Assembly: GCF_001719045.1 (NCBI RefSeq)
Contig: NZ_CP015423.1
Span: 248,001 to 312,000, forward strand
Length of the DNA: 64,000 bases
Source of the DNA: Paenibacillus polymyxa
GTDB taxonomy: Bacteria; Bacillota; Bacilli; Paenibacillales; Paenibacillaceae
Reading direction: 5' to 3'
A model generated the notes under the pieces. It worked only from the letters and a program-made list of their open reading frames with translations. It searched no databases and had not been told where the DNA came from. A program made the position numbers and the translations under genes. This document shows, one piece after another, positions 1 through 7,074 of this stretch (position 1 is its first letter; every line of letters starts with the position of its first letter).

Positions 1-1
1 T

Positions 2-106
2 CTCTATATAATTGACCCTCAGTGGTGGATCATTGTTGCTTTTGCATTGTATTTCTGTATACTTCCGATAATTTTGAAATGGCGTAGAAAATCACGTCGA
101 CCTTAG
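2..106 (+). CDS. C-terminal fragment of a small membrane protein
   Basis: An open frame enters from the left edge and stops at TAG 104-106. The visible residues form one hydrophobic segment (WWIIVAFALYFCILPIIL) followed by a basic tail (KWRRKSRRP), so this is the C-terminus of a membrane protein with a cytoplasmic positive end. The start lies outside the window and no family is recognisable. It converges on the prophage lysis operon and has its own terminator at 154-182. Whether it is phage or host DNA cannot be decided here. Confidence 0.45.
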   Translation, partial: LYIIDPQWWIIVAFALYFCILPIILKWRRKSRRP

Positions 107-153
107 TATATACCTACTATTTATTTATGAGTTGCCATACTCAGCGTCAAAAC

Positions 154-182
154 AAAGCCTTCCTTTAACGGAGGGCTTTTGT
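154..182 (+). terminator. Intrinsic terminator of the left-edge gene
   Basis: Stem AAAGCCTTCC (154-163) pairs with GGAGGGCTTT (170-179) with one G:U pair and a 6-nt loop, followed by T residues. It ends plus-strand transcription from the partial gene. Confidence 0.7.
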
Positions 183-195
183 AATACATATCAAC

Positions 196-235
196 ACAAA
201 AAATACCCTACCAGCTAAATGCCAGTAGGGTATTT
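196..235 (-). terminator. Terminator of the phage late/lysis operon
   Basis: A perfect 11-bp inverted repeat (201-211 with 225-235) is followed on the minus strand by a U-run. It lies just after the stop of the LLH holin and is back to back with the plus-strand terminator at 154-182. Confidence 0.85.
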
Positions 236-238
236 GCT

Positions 239-580
239 TTATACAGATTTAATTTTATTTGGGTTAAATTCTTCCCATGCTTTTTGGACAGCCGCTTCGA
301 CCTCTTCCGGCTTGATAGATACGCCGATCTGATCCATCTTGACAGTCAGGTACTTAACAGCTTCGTGAAATTTTTCTGCACCAGCTCCAGCATAATTACG
401 CTCTACCCATGAATAGGCGTCTTGGGCCAGTTGTCCAATTCTGTTGCGCTGCTCGATGCTGAAACGTGCTTCATAAATTGGCTTAACTTTGCGATACAAG
501 GAGGCCGCCAGTATAAGCATACCAAGCGTACCAAGTCCAATCAGTGACAGCGTAATATTTGTGATATATTGTTCGATCAT
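239..580 (-). CDS. Phage holin, LLH family
   Basis: This 113-residue protein has one N-terminal membrane segment (about residues 8-28) followed by a charged helical region with the YxxVERNYAGAGAEKFxxA pattern seen in LLH-family holins. Such proteins help release or regulate the endolysin at the membrane. A GGGGG ribosome site sits 10 nt before ATG 580. It is the last gene of the lysis cassette, directly after the endolysin, and is followed by the operon terminator. A second, unrelated holin lies upstream, so one of the two may act as antiholin or auxiliary; the sequence does not say which. Confidence 0.8.
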   Translation of the reverse strand: MIEQYITNITLSLIGLGTLGMLILAASLYRKVKPIYEARFSIEQRNRIGQLAQDAYSWVERNYAGAGAEKFHEAVKYLTVKMDQIGVSIKPEEVEAAVQKAWEEFNPNKIKSV

Positions 581-582
581 AG

Positions 583-1413
583 TTATTTATCCCCCTTGAG
601 AATGTTTTGGCGTAGACGACTTAGAGCAGCAGCCGCTTCTTCTCGTGTGATTGGAGCGCCGGGACGCGTTCCATCAAAGTAACCATTCTTGGTCATTTCC
701 TCCCATACATCTGCTGCCCACGGGCTAACCTTGTTAATGTCTCTCTGCTTTTCTGTCACTGTATTTTCCCCCTTCTTGTTGAACCGCGTCCGCAATTCGT
801 CCGCCGTACCGTCAAACTCATTCAGATCCACATTTCCAGCGATGCCCTTAATCTTACCGCTATCGCTGTACTGCCAAATATCCCAACGTTTCCACGTCGC
901 TGTGTCGCTCGGGACGCGAGTATCACTGTACCGGGCTATCCAAAGCTTGTACCCACCCAATGAGGCGTTAAAGTTAGCAGCAAAGGCATTACCTGTATAG
1001 ATAATAGGCTTTCGTCCAGTGAGGCGTTCCAGCTCTAAGAGAAAGGCCAACGCTACCGCGCTAATGAGCGTTTTGGATAGATTGCCGGGATTGTTTTCAT
1101 AATCCATCACTGCTGGAAGGTCCAGCGCTTTTGCGCCGCCAATCTGCTCCAGCACTTCAGCGAAATGCCTTGCTTCCGCTTTTGCAGCTTCAACGCTGGT
1201 TGCATCGACAAAATGGTATGCTCCCAGTAACACCCCGGCAGCCCTGGCCCCTTTTGCATTCGTAATAAATGTCGGATCGACATAACGTTGCCCCTGGCTG
1301 GCCTTAATGAAGGCAAATGAAATTCCGTCCGCTTTGACCACCTTCCAATCAATATTGCCCTGATAGCGAGAGACGTCTATCCCCTGCGCGTTACCTTTTT
1401 TCCTTGTCTGCAT
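583..1413 (-). CDS. GH25 lysozyme endolysin with C-terminal SLH-like repeat
   Basis: Muramidase that cleaves peptidoglycan at the end of the lytic cycle. The GH25 fold is shown by the N-terminal GIDVSRYQG motif (catalytic Asp about residue 13), FAFIKAS, GAYHF and the acidic DYE motif at about 104-106, with a trailing WQYSD...DLNEFDG block. After about residue 215 a linker leads to a single repeat with the SLH pattern (WAADVWEEMTKNGYF...ITREEAAAALSRL), probably the cell-wall binding part. ATG 1413 is preferred to GTG 1425 because GGAAGGTG lies 9 nt before it. The 5' end overlaps the upstream holin gene, giving translational coupling. Confidence 0.88.
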   Translation of the reverse strand: MQTRKKGNAQGIDVSRYQGNIDWKVVKADGISFAFIKASQGQRYVDPTFITNAKGARAAGVLLGAYHFVDATSVEAAKAEARHFAEVLEQIGGAKALDLPAVMDYENNPGNLSKTLISAVALAFLLELERLTGRKPIIYTGNAFAANFNASLGGYKLWIARYSDTRVPSDTATWKRWDIWQYSDSGKIKGIAGNVDLNEFDGTADELRTRFNKKGENTVTEKQRDINKVSPWAADVWEEMTKNGYFDGTRPGAPITREEAAAALSRLRQNILKGDK

Positions 1414-1846
1414 TTTCCCCGTCACCTTCCTTTTCTCCGCTTTTACTCTTTAAAACTTCCACAGCCTGCCGAATGATCGACGGGACTGGCGCACCAAGCC
1501 TGCCGCCATTTTCAACTATCGAAAGCAGCTCATTTGCCATATAAAAATAGGCAACCGCATCCCGGAATAGGTGCGAATCGCCTAAGACTCCATCAATTAG
1601 ATGGGATACAGCAACCATTGCAAAAATAAAAACCTTTCGGGCAATACCGATCAGGCCGATCTTACTTTTCAAGCCGGGTCCGGTTCCCTTCTTACCCTCG
1701 GCTCCCGCCGCGAACAGCCCTGTCACATAATCAATAATGACCAGTGCAAGCAACACCCCCAATACTCCCGACCACCCACCGTAAAAATACGTCACAGCGC
1801 TGCTCCCTAAAGCAGTGCTGAACTTAAAAACCTCCCACTTATCCAC
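1391..1846 (-). CDS. Phage holin, phi29/Cph1-type (holin family 4)
   Basis: Pore-forming lysis protein of about 151 residues with hydrophobic helices near residues 16-45 (SSAVTYFYGGWSGVLGVLLALVIIDYVTGL region) and around 65-85, then a charged hydrophilic tail. The YVTGL signature followed by a GxxGxxRK segment is typical of toxin-secretion/phage-lysis holins. The longer frame to 1894 would add MIAQEKFPE, which is only the translated palindrome at 1869-1886. GTG 1846 has GGGGGAAG 5 nt upstream and is the better start. The stop overlaps the endolysin start. Confidence 0.82.
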   Translation of the reverse strand: MDKWEVFKFSTALGSSAVTYFYGGWSGVLGVLLALVIIDYVTGLFAAGAEGKKGTGPGLKSKIGLIGIARKVFIFAMVAVSHLIDGVLGDSHLFRDAVAYFYMANELLSIVENGGRLGAPVPSIIRQAVEVLKSKSGEKEGDGENADKEKR

Positions 1847-1868
1847 CTTGCTTCCCCCGTCTCTTTGT

Positions 1869-1886
1869 TCAGGAAACTTTTCCTGA
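1869..1886. repeat. Palindromic repeat copy 1, ahead of holin
   Basis: The sequence TCAGGAAACTTTTCCTGA is a palindrome apart from the two central bases. It ends 23 bp before the holin GTG start. The same 16-18 bp motif occurs at 18331, 27107, 35635 and 44581, always upstream of minus-strand genes. Confidence 0.85.
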
Positions 1887-2090
1887 GCTATCATCGTCTG
1901 TTTTCTGATCCTTTTCCTCTTGGGCCTGTATCTCTGCTAATGCATTTCCTACTGCTATATCTAATCCCTCAAGTATTTCTTTACGTTTATGTGGTTGTGA
2001 AGCAATTACAGCAGAAATGACCTCAGTCAAATCCTCAACAGGTCTGGTTAGATCCAGTTGTATATCCAATGTAGATTTTATTTTTGCCAC
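1869..2090 (-). CDS. Small phage protein of unknown function upstream of holin
   Basis: About 73 residues, acidic and soluble, mostly helical (ISAVIASQPHKRKEILEGLDIAVGNALAEIQ) with a polar tail. Not recognised. GTG 2090 is chosen because GGAGGTG lies 9 nt upstream; the in-frame ATG at 2099 would touch the ribosome site. The last codons and the stop are built from the repeated palindrome at 1869-1886. Position suggests a structural or lysis-timing accessory, but nothing in the protein shows it. Confidence 0.6.
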   Translation of the reverse strand: MAKIKSTLDIQLDLTRPVEDLTEVISAVIASQPHKRKEILEGLDIAVGNALAEIQAQEEKDQKTDDDSSGKVS

Positions 2091-2112
2091 GGGTTTCATC
2101 ACCTCCCTCAGA

Positions 2113-2144
2113 CACAAAAAAAAGACACCTTTAGTTTGCAGATG
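2113..2144 (-). terminator. Terminator after the KilAC-type antirepressor
   Basis: On the minus strand GGCATC pairs with GGTGTC (two G:U pairs), followed by eight T. It overlaps the antirepressor stop codon, so the lysis genes downstream must be reached by readthrough or another promoter. Confidence 0.55.
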
Positions 2145-2844
2145 CCTTTGATTGCTCCTTATTATAAATTTTCAAAAGCCATTCACGACCTAACTGTGTA
2201 AATCTACGGTGATATATCACTTTTCCGTTATCAAGAACTTCTTGTTTGATTTCAACATAGCCGCAATCCGCAAATCTGCTATACAACAACCATGTGTCAT
2301 TCTGCCTGAATTGAATCTTTCGATTGCCTAAATCATGGTTAAGAGCAATTGCTGACTTAAATCCGAGTTCTTTGGCAATCTCTGTGGCAGTATAGGTTTT
2401 GTTAACATGCATTAGGATTGCATTTGTTCTTTCCGCCTGTACTCTGGCAGCACGTTCTTCCTTGAGCTTAGTCAACAGTTCAATTCCAAAGTCAGGATTA
2501 TTGAGGATATTGTCAATCACATTATCCGTAGCATATATTCCATGCTTCCTGATCGACGGCAATATTTCATCAGCTACCTTGGCCTGAAATGCTTCGGCTA
2601 CTTCGTTTCTTGCCTTCATTGCCAGTCGATAAAAGATGTTTTCAGGAATAAAAGTATCTTTCGACACTTCTGTCGAAAACTTCAAATCCGATATATACTG
2701 CCTCACTCTATCCCATTTGACATACTCTGCACTTTTGGATTTGTCTGTAAATCCTAATCCGCGAGCCACATCCTCCAAATTCAATTGCGGCGTGCCGTTT
2801 CCATCAATAAATCCTCTTACTCCGTGAATTGTAAGTATATCCAT
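2131..2844 (-). CDS. Phage antirepressor, Bro-N plus KilAC-like C-terminus
   Basis: Predicted DNA-binding antirepressor of about 237 residues. The N-terminal half has the Bro-N pattern (VRGFIDGNGTPQLNLEDVARGLGF; IPENIFYRLAMKARNEVAEAFQAKVADEILPSIRKHG). The C-terminal half contains YTATEIAKELGFKSAIALNHDL and a QLGREWLLKIY end, typical of the KilAC domain. ATG 2844 is preferred to 2871 because of AAGGTG 8 nt upstream. Antirepressors normally inactivate the CI-type repressor; this one lies far from the switch at 53.7 kb, in an accessory island beside the lysis genes. Confidence 0.82.
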   Translation of the reverse strand: MDILTIHGVRGFIDGNGTPQLNLEDVARGLGFTDKSKSAEYVKWDRVRQYISDLKFSTEVSKDTFIPENIFYRLAMKARNEVAEAFQAKVADEILPSIRKHGIYATDNVIDNILNNPDFGIELLTKLKEERAARVQAERTNAILMHVNKTYTATEIAKELGFKSAIALNHDLGNRKIQFRQNDTWLLYSRFADCGYVEIKQEVLDNGKVIYHRRFTQLGREWLLKIYNKEQSKASAN

Positions 2845-3127
2845 TACGATCTCACCTTTCTTTGTACGCAAAATAAGCCCCTGAGTTATCAGAGGCTTTC
2901 ATACTTGTATCTTAAATTGATTTTGTTACTATAACGCTGCGGATTTTAAAGAGAAATATTGTTCAGTGAATATAAAGTTGTAGACTGATATTGACGTCAT
3001 TAAGTTAACGGGCAGAAATGTTCAATCATTTACGTTTTACATGTACCCGGATAAATGAACAAGTTGTCAGACAGCAAGAACACAGGCGAAATGTACCCGA
3101 GTAGAACGCGGATACATACCTATTAAT

Positions 3128-3155
3128 TTGGAAGTGTTAAAGTTTTTTCTAACAT
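3128..3155 (+). promoter_or_regulatory. Possible promoter of the tyrosinase gene
   Basis: TTGGAA and TAACAT are spaced by 16 bp, about 75 bp before the tyrosinase start. The gap 2872-3228 also holds an imperfect hairpin at about 2876-2900 and two direct copies of ATGTACCCG exactly 50 bp apart (3041, 3091), which could be regulator sites. No gene is visible in this gap. Confidence 0.35.
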
Positions 3156-3228
3156 GCATAAATTATCCAACCATGTCGCATAACAATCTCATACATTATT
3201 TTATTACAAAGAAGGGGGTTAATCTTCA

Positions 3229-4383
3229 ATGCATACAAGAAAAGAGATAAGATCGCTATCACCGGAGGAACTCCTTGCGTTTCGAAGGGCTATGATTGAA
3301 TTGCAGCGGCGTGATGGAACGAATAGTTACATCGATCTTGCAGGATACCATTGGATACCACGAGAATTTTGTCCGCATGGGGAATCTATTTTCCTTCCGT
3401 GGCATAGGGTCTATATCCGCTTATTTGAACAAGCACTACAATCAATCGACCCTTCTGTTTCTTTGCCTTTTTGGGATTGGACCTCAAGCGAATCGTTAGC
3501 TCAAGGCTTGGCTCCTGCACATGGCGATGAAATGTTCGATGACGGCGGAGTACCCCGACTGAATCCTCTCTTCTCCGGTCCAATAGAGGATCGGAGTCGT
3601 CAGACTCGCCGAAATCCTCCGCAAGCTCTCAGACGTTTAAGGGAACACGCCAGCGCAGCAATTGATGCAATGAGTGATTCAAATGATTTTATGAGTTTTA
3701 CTGTTGCAATCGAGGGGCCACATGGGGACATACACGGTTGGGTTGGTGGGCCCGGTGGAGATATGTCAACAATTCTACGTTCTGCATACGACCCAATATT
3801 CTGGTCTCACCATGCTAACGTTGATCGACAGTGGGCTATTTGGCAAAAGTGTAACCCACAGGGAAATCCTCCACCTGAGATAATGTCATTATCATTGGAA
3901 TCCCGCGGTTTTCCGGGGTGGTCTGTGGCTGATACGCTTGATCTCTCGTCACCACGACTTGATTATACGTATGAAGGACTAGATACAGTTACTTGTCCTA
4001 TACGGACTTTACATGAATTATTTGGTAAACCTCGAATTAAAGTGGAAATTAAAAATATAGTTATTACCAGGGGTTCCTTTATTGTTGATATCTACCTCCG
4101 TAGGAAGAACTCTGCTCTGGAGGAGGGCGTTTTCAGTGGATCGTTTAGCATTTTCGGGCTCCCAAGCAACGAAGGGGGACATTTTCCCGGCCATCATCAT
4201 CACCATACGCCCGTAAACAGGCTTATTGATGTTACGGAAGCTTTTTACGGCATGGAACTTGGCGAGGATCAATTGCATTATGTTGATATACAACTTCAGG
4301 CAGTTAATATGGATGGTGAATCCGTAGATCCTGCTGCTCTCCCGATTGAAGGGGTAGAACTAACAATCCCCGATAGGTCATGA
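3229..4383 (+). CDS. Tyrosinase (polyphenol oxidase) cargo gene
   Basis: Type-3 copper enzyme that oxidises phenols to o-quinones. CuA ligands are visible as H41 (GYHW), H50 (CPHG) and H59 (LPWHR); CuB ligands as H165 and H169 (GPHGDIHGW) and H195 in FWSHHANVDRQW. No signal peptide is seen. The C-terminal third (about 270-384) has a GSF...HHHHH...LIDVTEAF arrangement resembling the plant polyphenol-oxidase KFDV domain. AGAAGGGGG lies 10 nt before ATG. It is encoded against the phage genes, between two antirepressors, and has the look of lysogenic-conversion cargo. Confidence 0.9.
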   Translation: MHTRKEIRSLSPEELLAFRRAMIELQRRDGTNSYIDLAGYHWIPREFCPHGESIFLPWHRVYIRLFEQALQSIDPSVSLPFWDWTSSESLAQGLAPAHGDEMFDDGGVPRLNPLFSGPIEDRSRQTRRNPPQALRRLREHASAAIDAMSDSNDFMSFTVAIEGPHGDIHGWVGGPGGDMSTILRSAYDPIFWSHHANVDRQWAIWQKCNPQGNPPPEIMSLSLESRGFPGWSVADTLDLSSPRLDYTYEGLDTVTCPIRTLHELFGKPRIKVEIKNIVITRGSFIVDIYLRRKNSALEEGVFSGSFSIFGLPSNEGGHFPGHHHHHTPVNRLIDVTEAFYGMELGEDQLHYVDIQLQAVNMDGESVDPAALPIEGVELTIPDRS

Positions 4384-4747
4384 TAAGGGTTTAAATCGTT
4401 GGTATTTGAATACTAGCGTGCCTTGAAAAGAGAACTTTGTATTAGTAAGTGTTATTGCTAAGATTTCTAGTGGGTAATCGACGATATAGTTCAATAGAAC
4501 CTCGGCAGTCTAGGATTTTATTTTCTCGGCCTTGGCTGCCGTTGTTTCTATTATTGAGTGCAGTCTAATACTATTTCACCTTGAAATTCACGATTTGCTA
4601 GAGTGCAACTTGACCGATACGGATTTTCCGTATTGCTAATAATCCACCATACGCAAATTGAGGATGGTTCAATATCTAACCGTCTTGATGTTCAAGATTA
4701 ACTCGGCTGAAAATTCAGCCCAGTTCAACTCAATTTTGAGGCGATTA
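4384..4747. other. AT-rich gene-free stretch with small hairpins
   Basis: No gene is supported. Hairpins seen are ATACGGA/TCCGTAT (4617-4633), GGCTGA/TCAGCC (4705-4720) and a loose CGGCAG/CTGCCG pair near 4503-4545. None has a clear U-run. Confidence 0.5.
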
Positions 4748-4780
4748 AAAGGACTCCTAAAATTTCAGGAGTCCTGATTT
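4748..4780 (+). terminator. Hairpin terminator after tyrosinase region
   Basis: AGGACTCCT (4750-4758) pairs perfectly with AGGAGTCCT (4767-4775) around loop AAAATTTC. Nearly the same hairpin recurs at 6909-6934, so the two bracket a 2.1-kb cassette. Confidence 0.6.
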
Positions 4781-4811
4781 ACTGACCCCAAAAATGGGGT
4801 GAGTGTGTTTA

Positions 4812-5010
4812 CCTTAATTCGATAAGACCGTCTAGTGTAGTAATAAATTCCTTGAAGGATACATCATTTAGTTCAGCAAGTTTAACTCAAGATATTGATC
4901 AGGTGAAGAATTTAATATAAAGTCCATTATCTCTTCTTCTATTATGTTTGCCTCCAGAAAAATGGGGCATACACCTCTAACAGAATCTAGGCAACAAGAT
5001 AAATAATTTT
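4812..5010 (-). pseudogene. Possible decayed ORF remnant
   Basis: The minus strand has two adjoining frames that read like protein. One carries ANIIEEEIMDFILNSSPDQYLELN; the other, shifted, carries AELNDVSFKEFITTLDGLIELR and stops at 4813. No start or ribosome site is found upstream. A small phage gene broken by one frameshift would explain this; chance is the alternative. Confidence 0.25.
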
Positions 5011-5036
5011 GACTATAAATTATACTATTGTATAAT
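5009..5036 (+). promoter_or_regulatory. Strong sigma-A promoter for a small RNA
   Basis: TTGACT (5009-5014) and TATAAT (5031-5036) are separated by 16 bp of A/T-rich DNA. The predicted start is near 5043. No ribosome site or ORF follows; a hairpin-rich stretch with a terminator does. Confidence 0.75.
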
Positions 5037-5042
5037 TGTCTA

Positions 5043-5147
5043 TGATTAGGTTAGAGGGTATAACCCTTGAATAAGGTCACCTTACTCCGGCCAAGAAGAC
5101 AGGTGACAACTTTGTTGGGAGTCGCTTTGTTAAGCGGCTCTTTTTAA
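5043..5147 (+). ncRNA. Predicted ~105-nt small RNA with three hairpins
   Basis: Downstream of a near-consensus promoter lie three successive stem-loops: AGGGT/ACCCT (5055-5067), GTCACCT/AGGTGAC (5076-5107) and a 9-bp terminator stem (5119-5127 with 5132-5140, one G:U) followed by five T. No reading frame is supported. The 3' end touches the stop codon of the convergent antirepressor gene, so it could act on that mRNA, as Sar RNA does for P22 ant; that link is inference. Family not recognised. Confidence 0.7.
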
Positions 5148-5788
5148 TTTGCATGTTTATTTCTCGGGTGATCACCTAGATACTTATCATAGATAGTTCT
5201 AGAGACTGCAATGTCTAACTTGAACTTGTCCGACATTGTCATCAGGTTAACAGCATCTTCTAAAACAGCTTGTCTTTCTACAAGCATCTCGGGTGTCATT
5301 TGGTCTTTCTTGATCATCTTGGGGTGACCATGCATAGAAGAAATTGCTTTGTTTGCAATGGTATTAGCTTTAATAAAGTCAACTCTTACTGGTTGTCTTA
5401 ATCCACTGCAAAGTTTACCCATGGCTTCTTTTTGATGATCTTTATCTAACATACGAAAGATTTGGAAACCTTCAAGTCCAGTAGACTGGCGAAGCTGCTT
5501 GATTATGTCGAAAACCCAATCTTGGAAAGCCTCAGCTTCTTTACGGCGTGATCTCATAATCATTCGGTAGACTGCTTTTTCAGAGATAATCGCAACTTCT
5601 TGCTTTCCCCCGAGGGTGTCGGTTAAAGCTACATCCTTTTGAGTATCAGGCAAGCGACCTACCGCATCACGATTGTTTCTTATGCCGAGTACCCTAGTGA
5701 CATCCACGGCTACTGCCCACCAATCACCTAGTGTCTTCTCTACAAAACGAATTTCGTGTCCCATCCAATTCTCAATACGAATATTCAT
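5144..5788 (-). CDS. Second phage antirepressor, Bro-N family
   Basis: The N-terminal ~100 residues carry the Bro-N signature (WWAVAVDVTRVLGIRNNRDAV; ISEKAVYRMIMRSRRKEAEAFQDWVFDIIKQLR). The C-terminal half is helical and differs from the KilAC end of the first antirepressor. Predicted DNA-binding regulator that counteracts a repressor. It is transcribed away from the HTH pair at 6.0-6.9 kb, whose products are its most likely partners by position, and it converges on the small RNA at 5043-5147. Confidence 0.78.
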   Translation of the reverse strand: MNIRIENWMGHEIRFVEKTLGDWWAVAVDVTRVLGIRNNRDAVGRLPDTQKDVALTDTLGGKQEVAIISEKAVYRMIMRSRRKEAEAFQDWVFDIIKQLRQSTGLEGFQIFRMLDKDHQKEAMGKLCSGLRQPVRVDFIKANTIANKAISSMHGHPKMIKKDQMTPEMLVERQAVLEDAVNLMTMSDKFKLDIAVSRTIYDKYLGDHPRNKHAN

Positions 5789-5986
5789 ATTATTCCTCCT
5801 TTTTGGTGATACTTAAAATAGTGTACTAGGCTATAGTTAAAGTTAGATTTTTTATTTTTACCGATAGGTTTAGATAACCTTTTATTATAATTATATCCGT
5901 TTATCTAAGATGCCTACATTGTTTTTCTTATTTCTTTCCTTCTTGTCTTTTAATCCCGATATGGATTAGTATTAGACTTATAAGGA

Positions 5987-6193
5987 TTAAACTGCTTCGG
6001 AAAATAGATCATCTAAAGAGTTCACTTTAAAGATAACTTTCAGCTTCTTTGCCATGCCAACATTAATGTTCTCTGGATTTCTCTCTAGACGCCCATAGTA
6101 CGCTTGAGATATCCCTAATTCCTTGGCAACATCTTCTTGAGACATGATGTTGGTTAATCTGTAGTATGCTAACTTGTTAATTGGCTTTCTCAT
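5987..6193 (-). CDS. Cro-like HTH (XRE) regulator
   Basis: A 68-residue single-domain XRE protein. The HTH reads MSQEDVAKELGISQAYYGRLERN. The recognition segment SQxYYGRxERN is shared with the divergent protein at 6292, so both probably bind related operators in the 98-bp gap. The promoter is TTGACA/TATATT with 17-bp spacing on the minus strand (6245-6273). This pair looks like a complete repressor/Cro switch distinct from the main one at 53.7 kb. Confidence 0.8.
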   Translation of the reverse strand: MRKPINKLAYYRLTNIMSQEDVAKELGISQAYYGRLERNPENINVGMAKKLKVIFKVNSLDDLFSEAV

Positions 6194-6234
6194 TTTCCCA
6201 CCCCTTTAGTACTTAATGGTCTAAATAAATTCCA

Positions 6235-6273
6235 TTGCAGTCTTAATATATGCTTGTTATAGTCTAATGTCAA
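6235..6273. promoter_or_regulatory. Overlapping face-to-face promoters of HTH pair
   Basis: Minus strand: TTGACA (6273-6268), 17-bp spacer, TATATT (6250-6245). Plus strand: TTGCAG (6235-6240), 17-bp spacer, TATAGT (6258-6263). Each -10 element lies inside the other promoter's spacer, so polymerase cannot occupy both at once. This is a mutually exclusive switch layout. Confidence 0.75.
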
Positions 6274-6291
6274 TACTTGGAGGTATTCATT

Positions 6292-6858
6292 TTGGAAGTT
6301 TTTTCTGCGCGCCTCAAATGGCTAAGAGAATCAAAGGGTTTTAGCCAGCAAGAAATGGCTGATATGCTAGATCTCTCGCAGTCCTATTACGGAAGATTCG
6401 AAAGAAATAAAGGCGAACCCAATCTAGAAACACTCGCAAAGATTTCTTCTATTCTTAAAGAAAGTGTAGATTTCTTACTAGGACTTGAAGAATTGACAAT
6501 AGAAGCTAAAGAGTTACTTGAGAGATCTTTAGAACTAGCAGAATCAATTAAATCCACTAATGACAGCGTGATAAGAATGTTTGAAAATAACATGTCGGCA
6601 GCCATTGAAAGTCTTGATCCAAGATTACAGAAAGCTCTTCTTAAGAATTACCAGAAGGACTTATCTCTTTACAAAGCAAAATATAAAAAGGCAGCAACTG
6701 AATTTGCATTAATGGTAGTTAAAATTCCTTTCTCTAAGTTTTATGGAGAAGGATTAATTGATGATGAAGGTAATATTCTTTATAATCCAGAAATAGATAA
6801 AGATAATATTCTTCATGAATCAGAAAAAATAGTAGATGAGTATCTAGAATTAGATTAA
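6292..6858 (+). CDS. XRE-family repressor-like protein
   Basis: 188 residues. The N-terminal HTH (LKWLRESKGFSQQEMADMLDLSQSYYGRFERN) is followed by a helical C-terminal part without a recognisable protease or dimerisation motif. TTG 6292 is chosen because GGAGGT lies 7 nt upstream (6279-6284); the TTG at 6277 precedes the ribosome site. It is divergent from the Cro-like gene at 5987 and closed by a long inverted repeat at 6893-6950. Likely the repressor of a secondary switch in the accessory island. Confidence 0.78.
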   Translation: MEVFSARLKWLRESKGFSQQEMADMLDLSQSYYGRFERNKGEPNLETLAKISSILKESVDFLLGLEELTIEAKELLERSLELAESIKSTNDSVIRMFENNMSAAIESLDPRLQKALLKNYQKDLSLYKAKYKKAATEFALMVVKIPFSKFYGEGLIDDEGNILYNPEIDKDNILHESEKIVDEYLELD

Positions 6859-6892
6859 CTAGTTTCTTGAACTACTTAATTAATTAGTTAGA

Positions 6893-6950
6893 TAGAATAA
6901 GAACAAAAAGGACTCCTAAAACTTAGGGAGTCCTTTTTGTTCTTATTCTA
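6893..6950. terminator. 24-bp perfect inverted repeat, bidirectional terminator
   Basis: Positions 6893-6916 pair perfectly with 6927-6950 around a 10-nt loop. The core AAAAGGACTCC/GGAGTCCTTTTT matches the hairpin at 4750-4775. It can terminate the repressor gene and, in the other direction, the 7075-7671 gene. The stem is much longer than a usual terminator. Confidence 0.75.
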
Positions 6951-7074
6951 TTTGAGCGATTTCTAAACAACTACTTTTCTAGTTCAGCTTTTTGCTTTTC
7001 ATTTCATTCCACGAACTCATGTGGAGTGCGACTTTTAATTTGAGCAATACTGTCTTATTCCTTTTTTTCATGAG

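Noticed and set aside
1847..1894. N-terminal extension MIAQEKFPEQRDGGSK of the holin
   Set aside because: It is the translated palindrome; GTG 1846 has the ribosome site. The same reasoning removes FLYSGQEKFPE from the tape measure and the extension of the 44324 gene.
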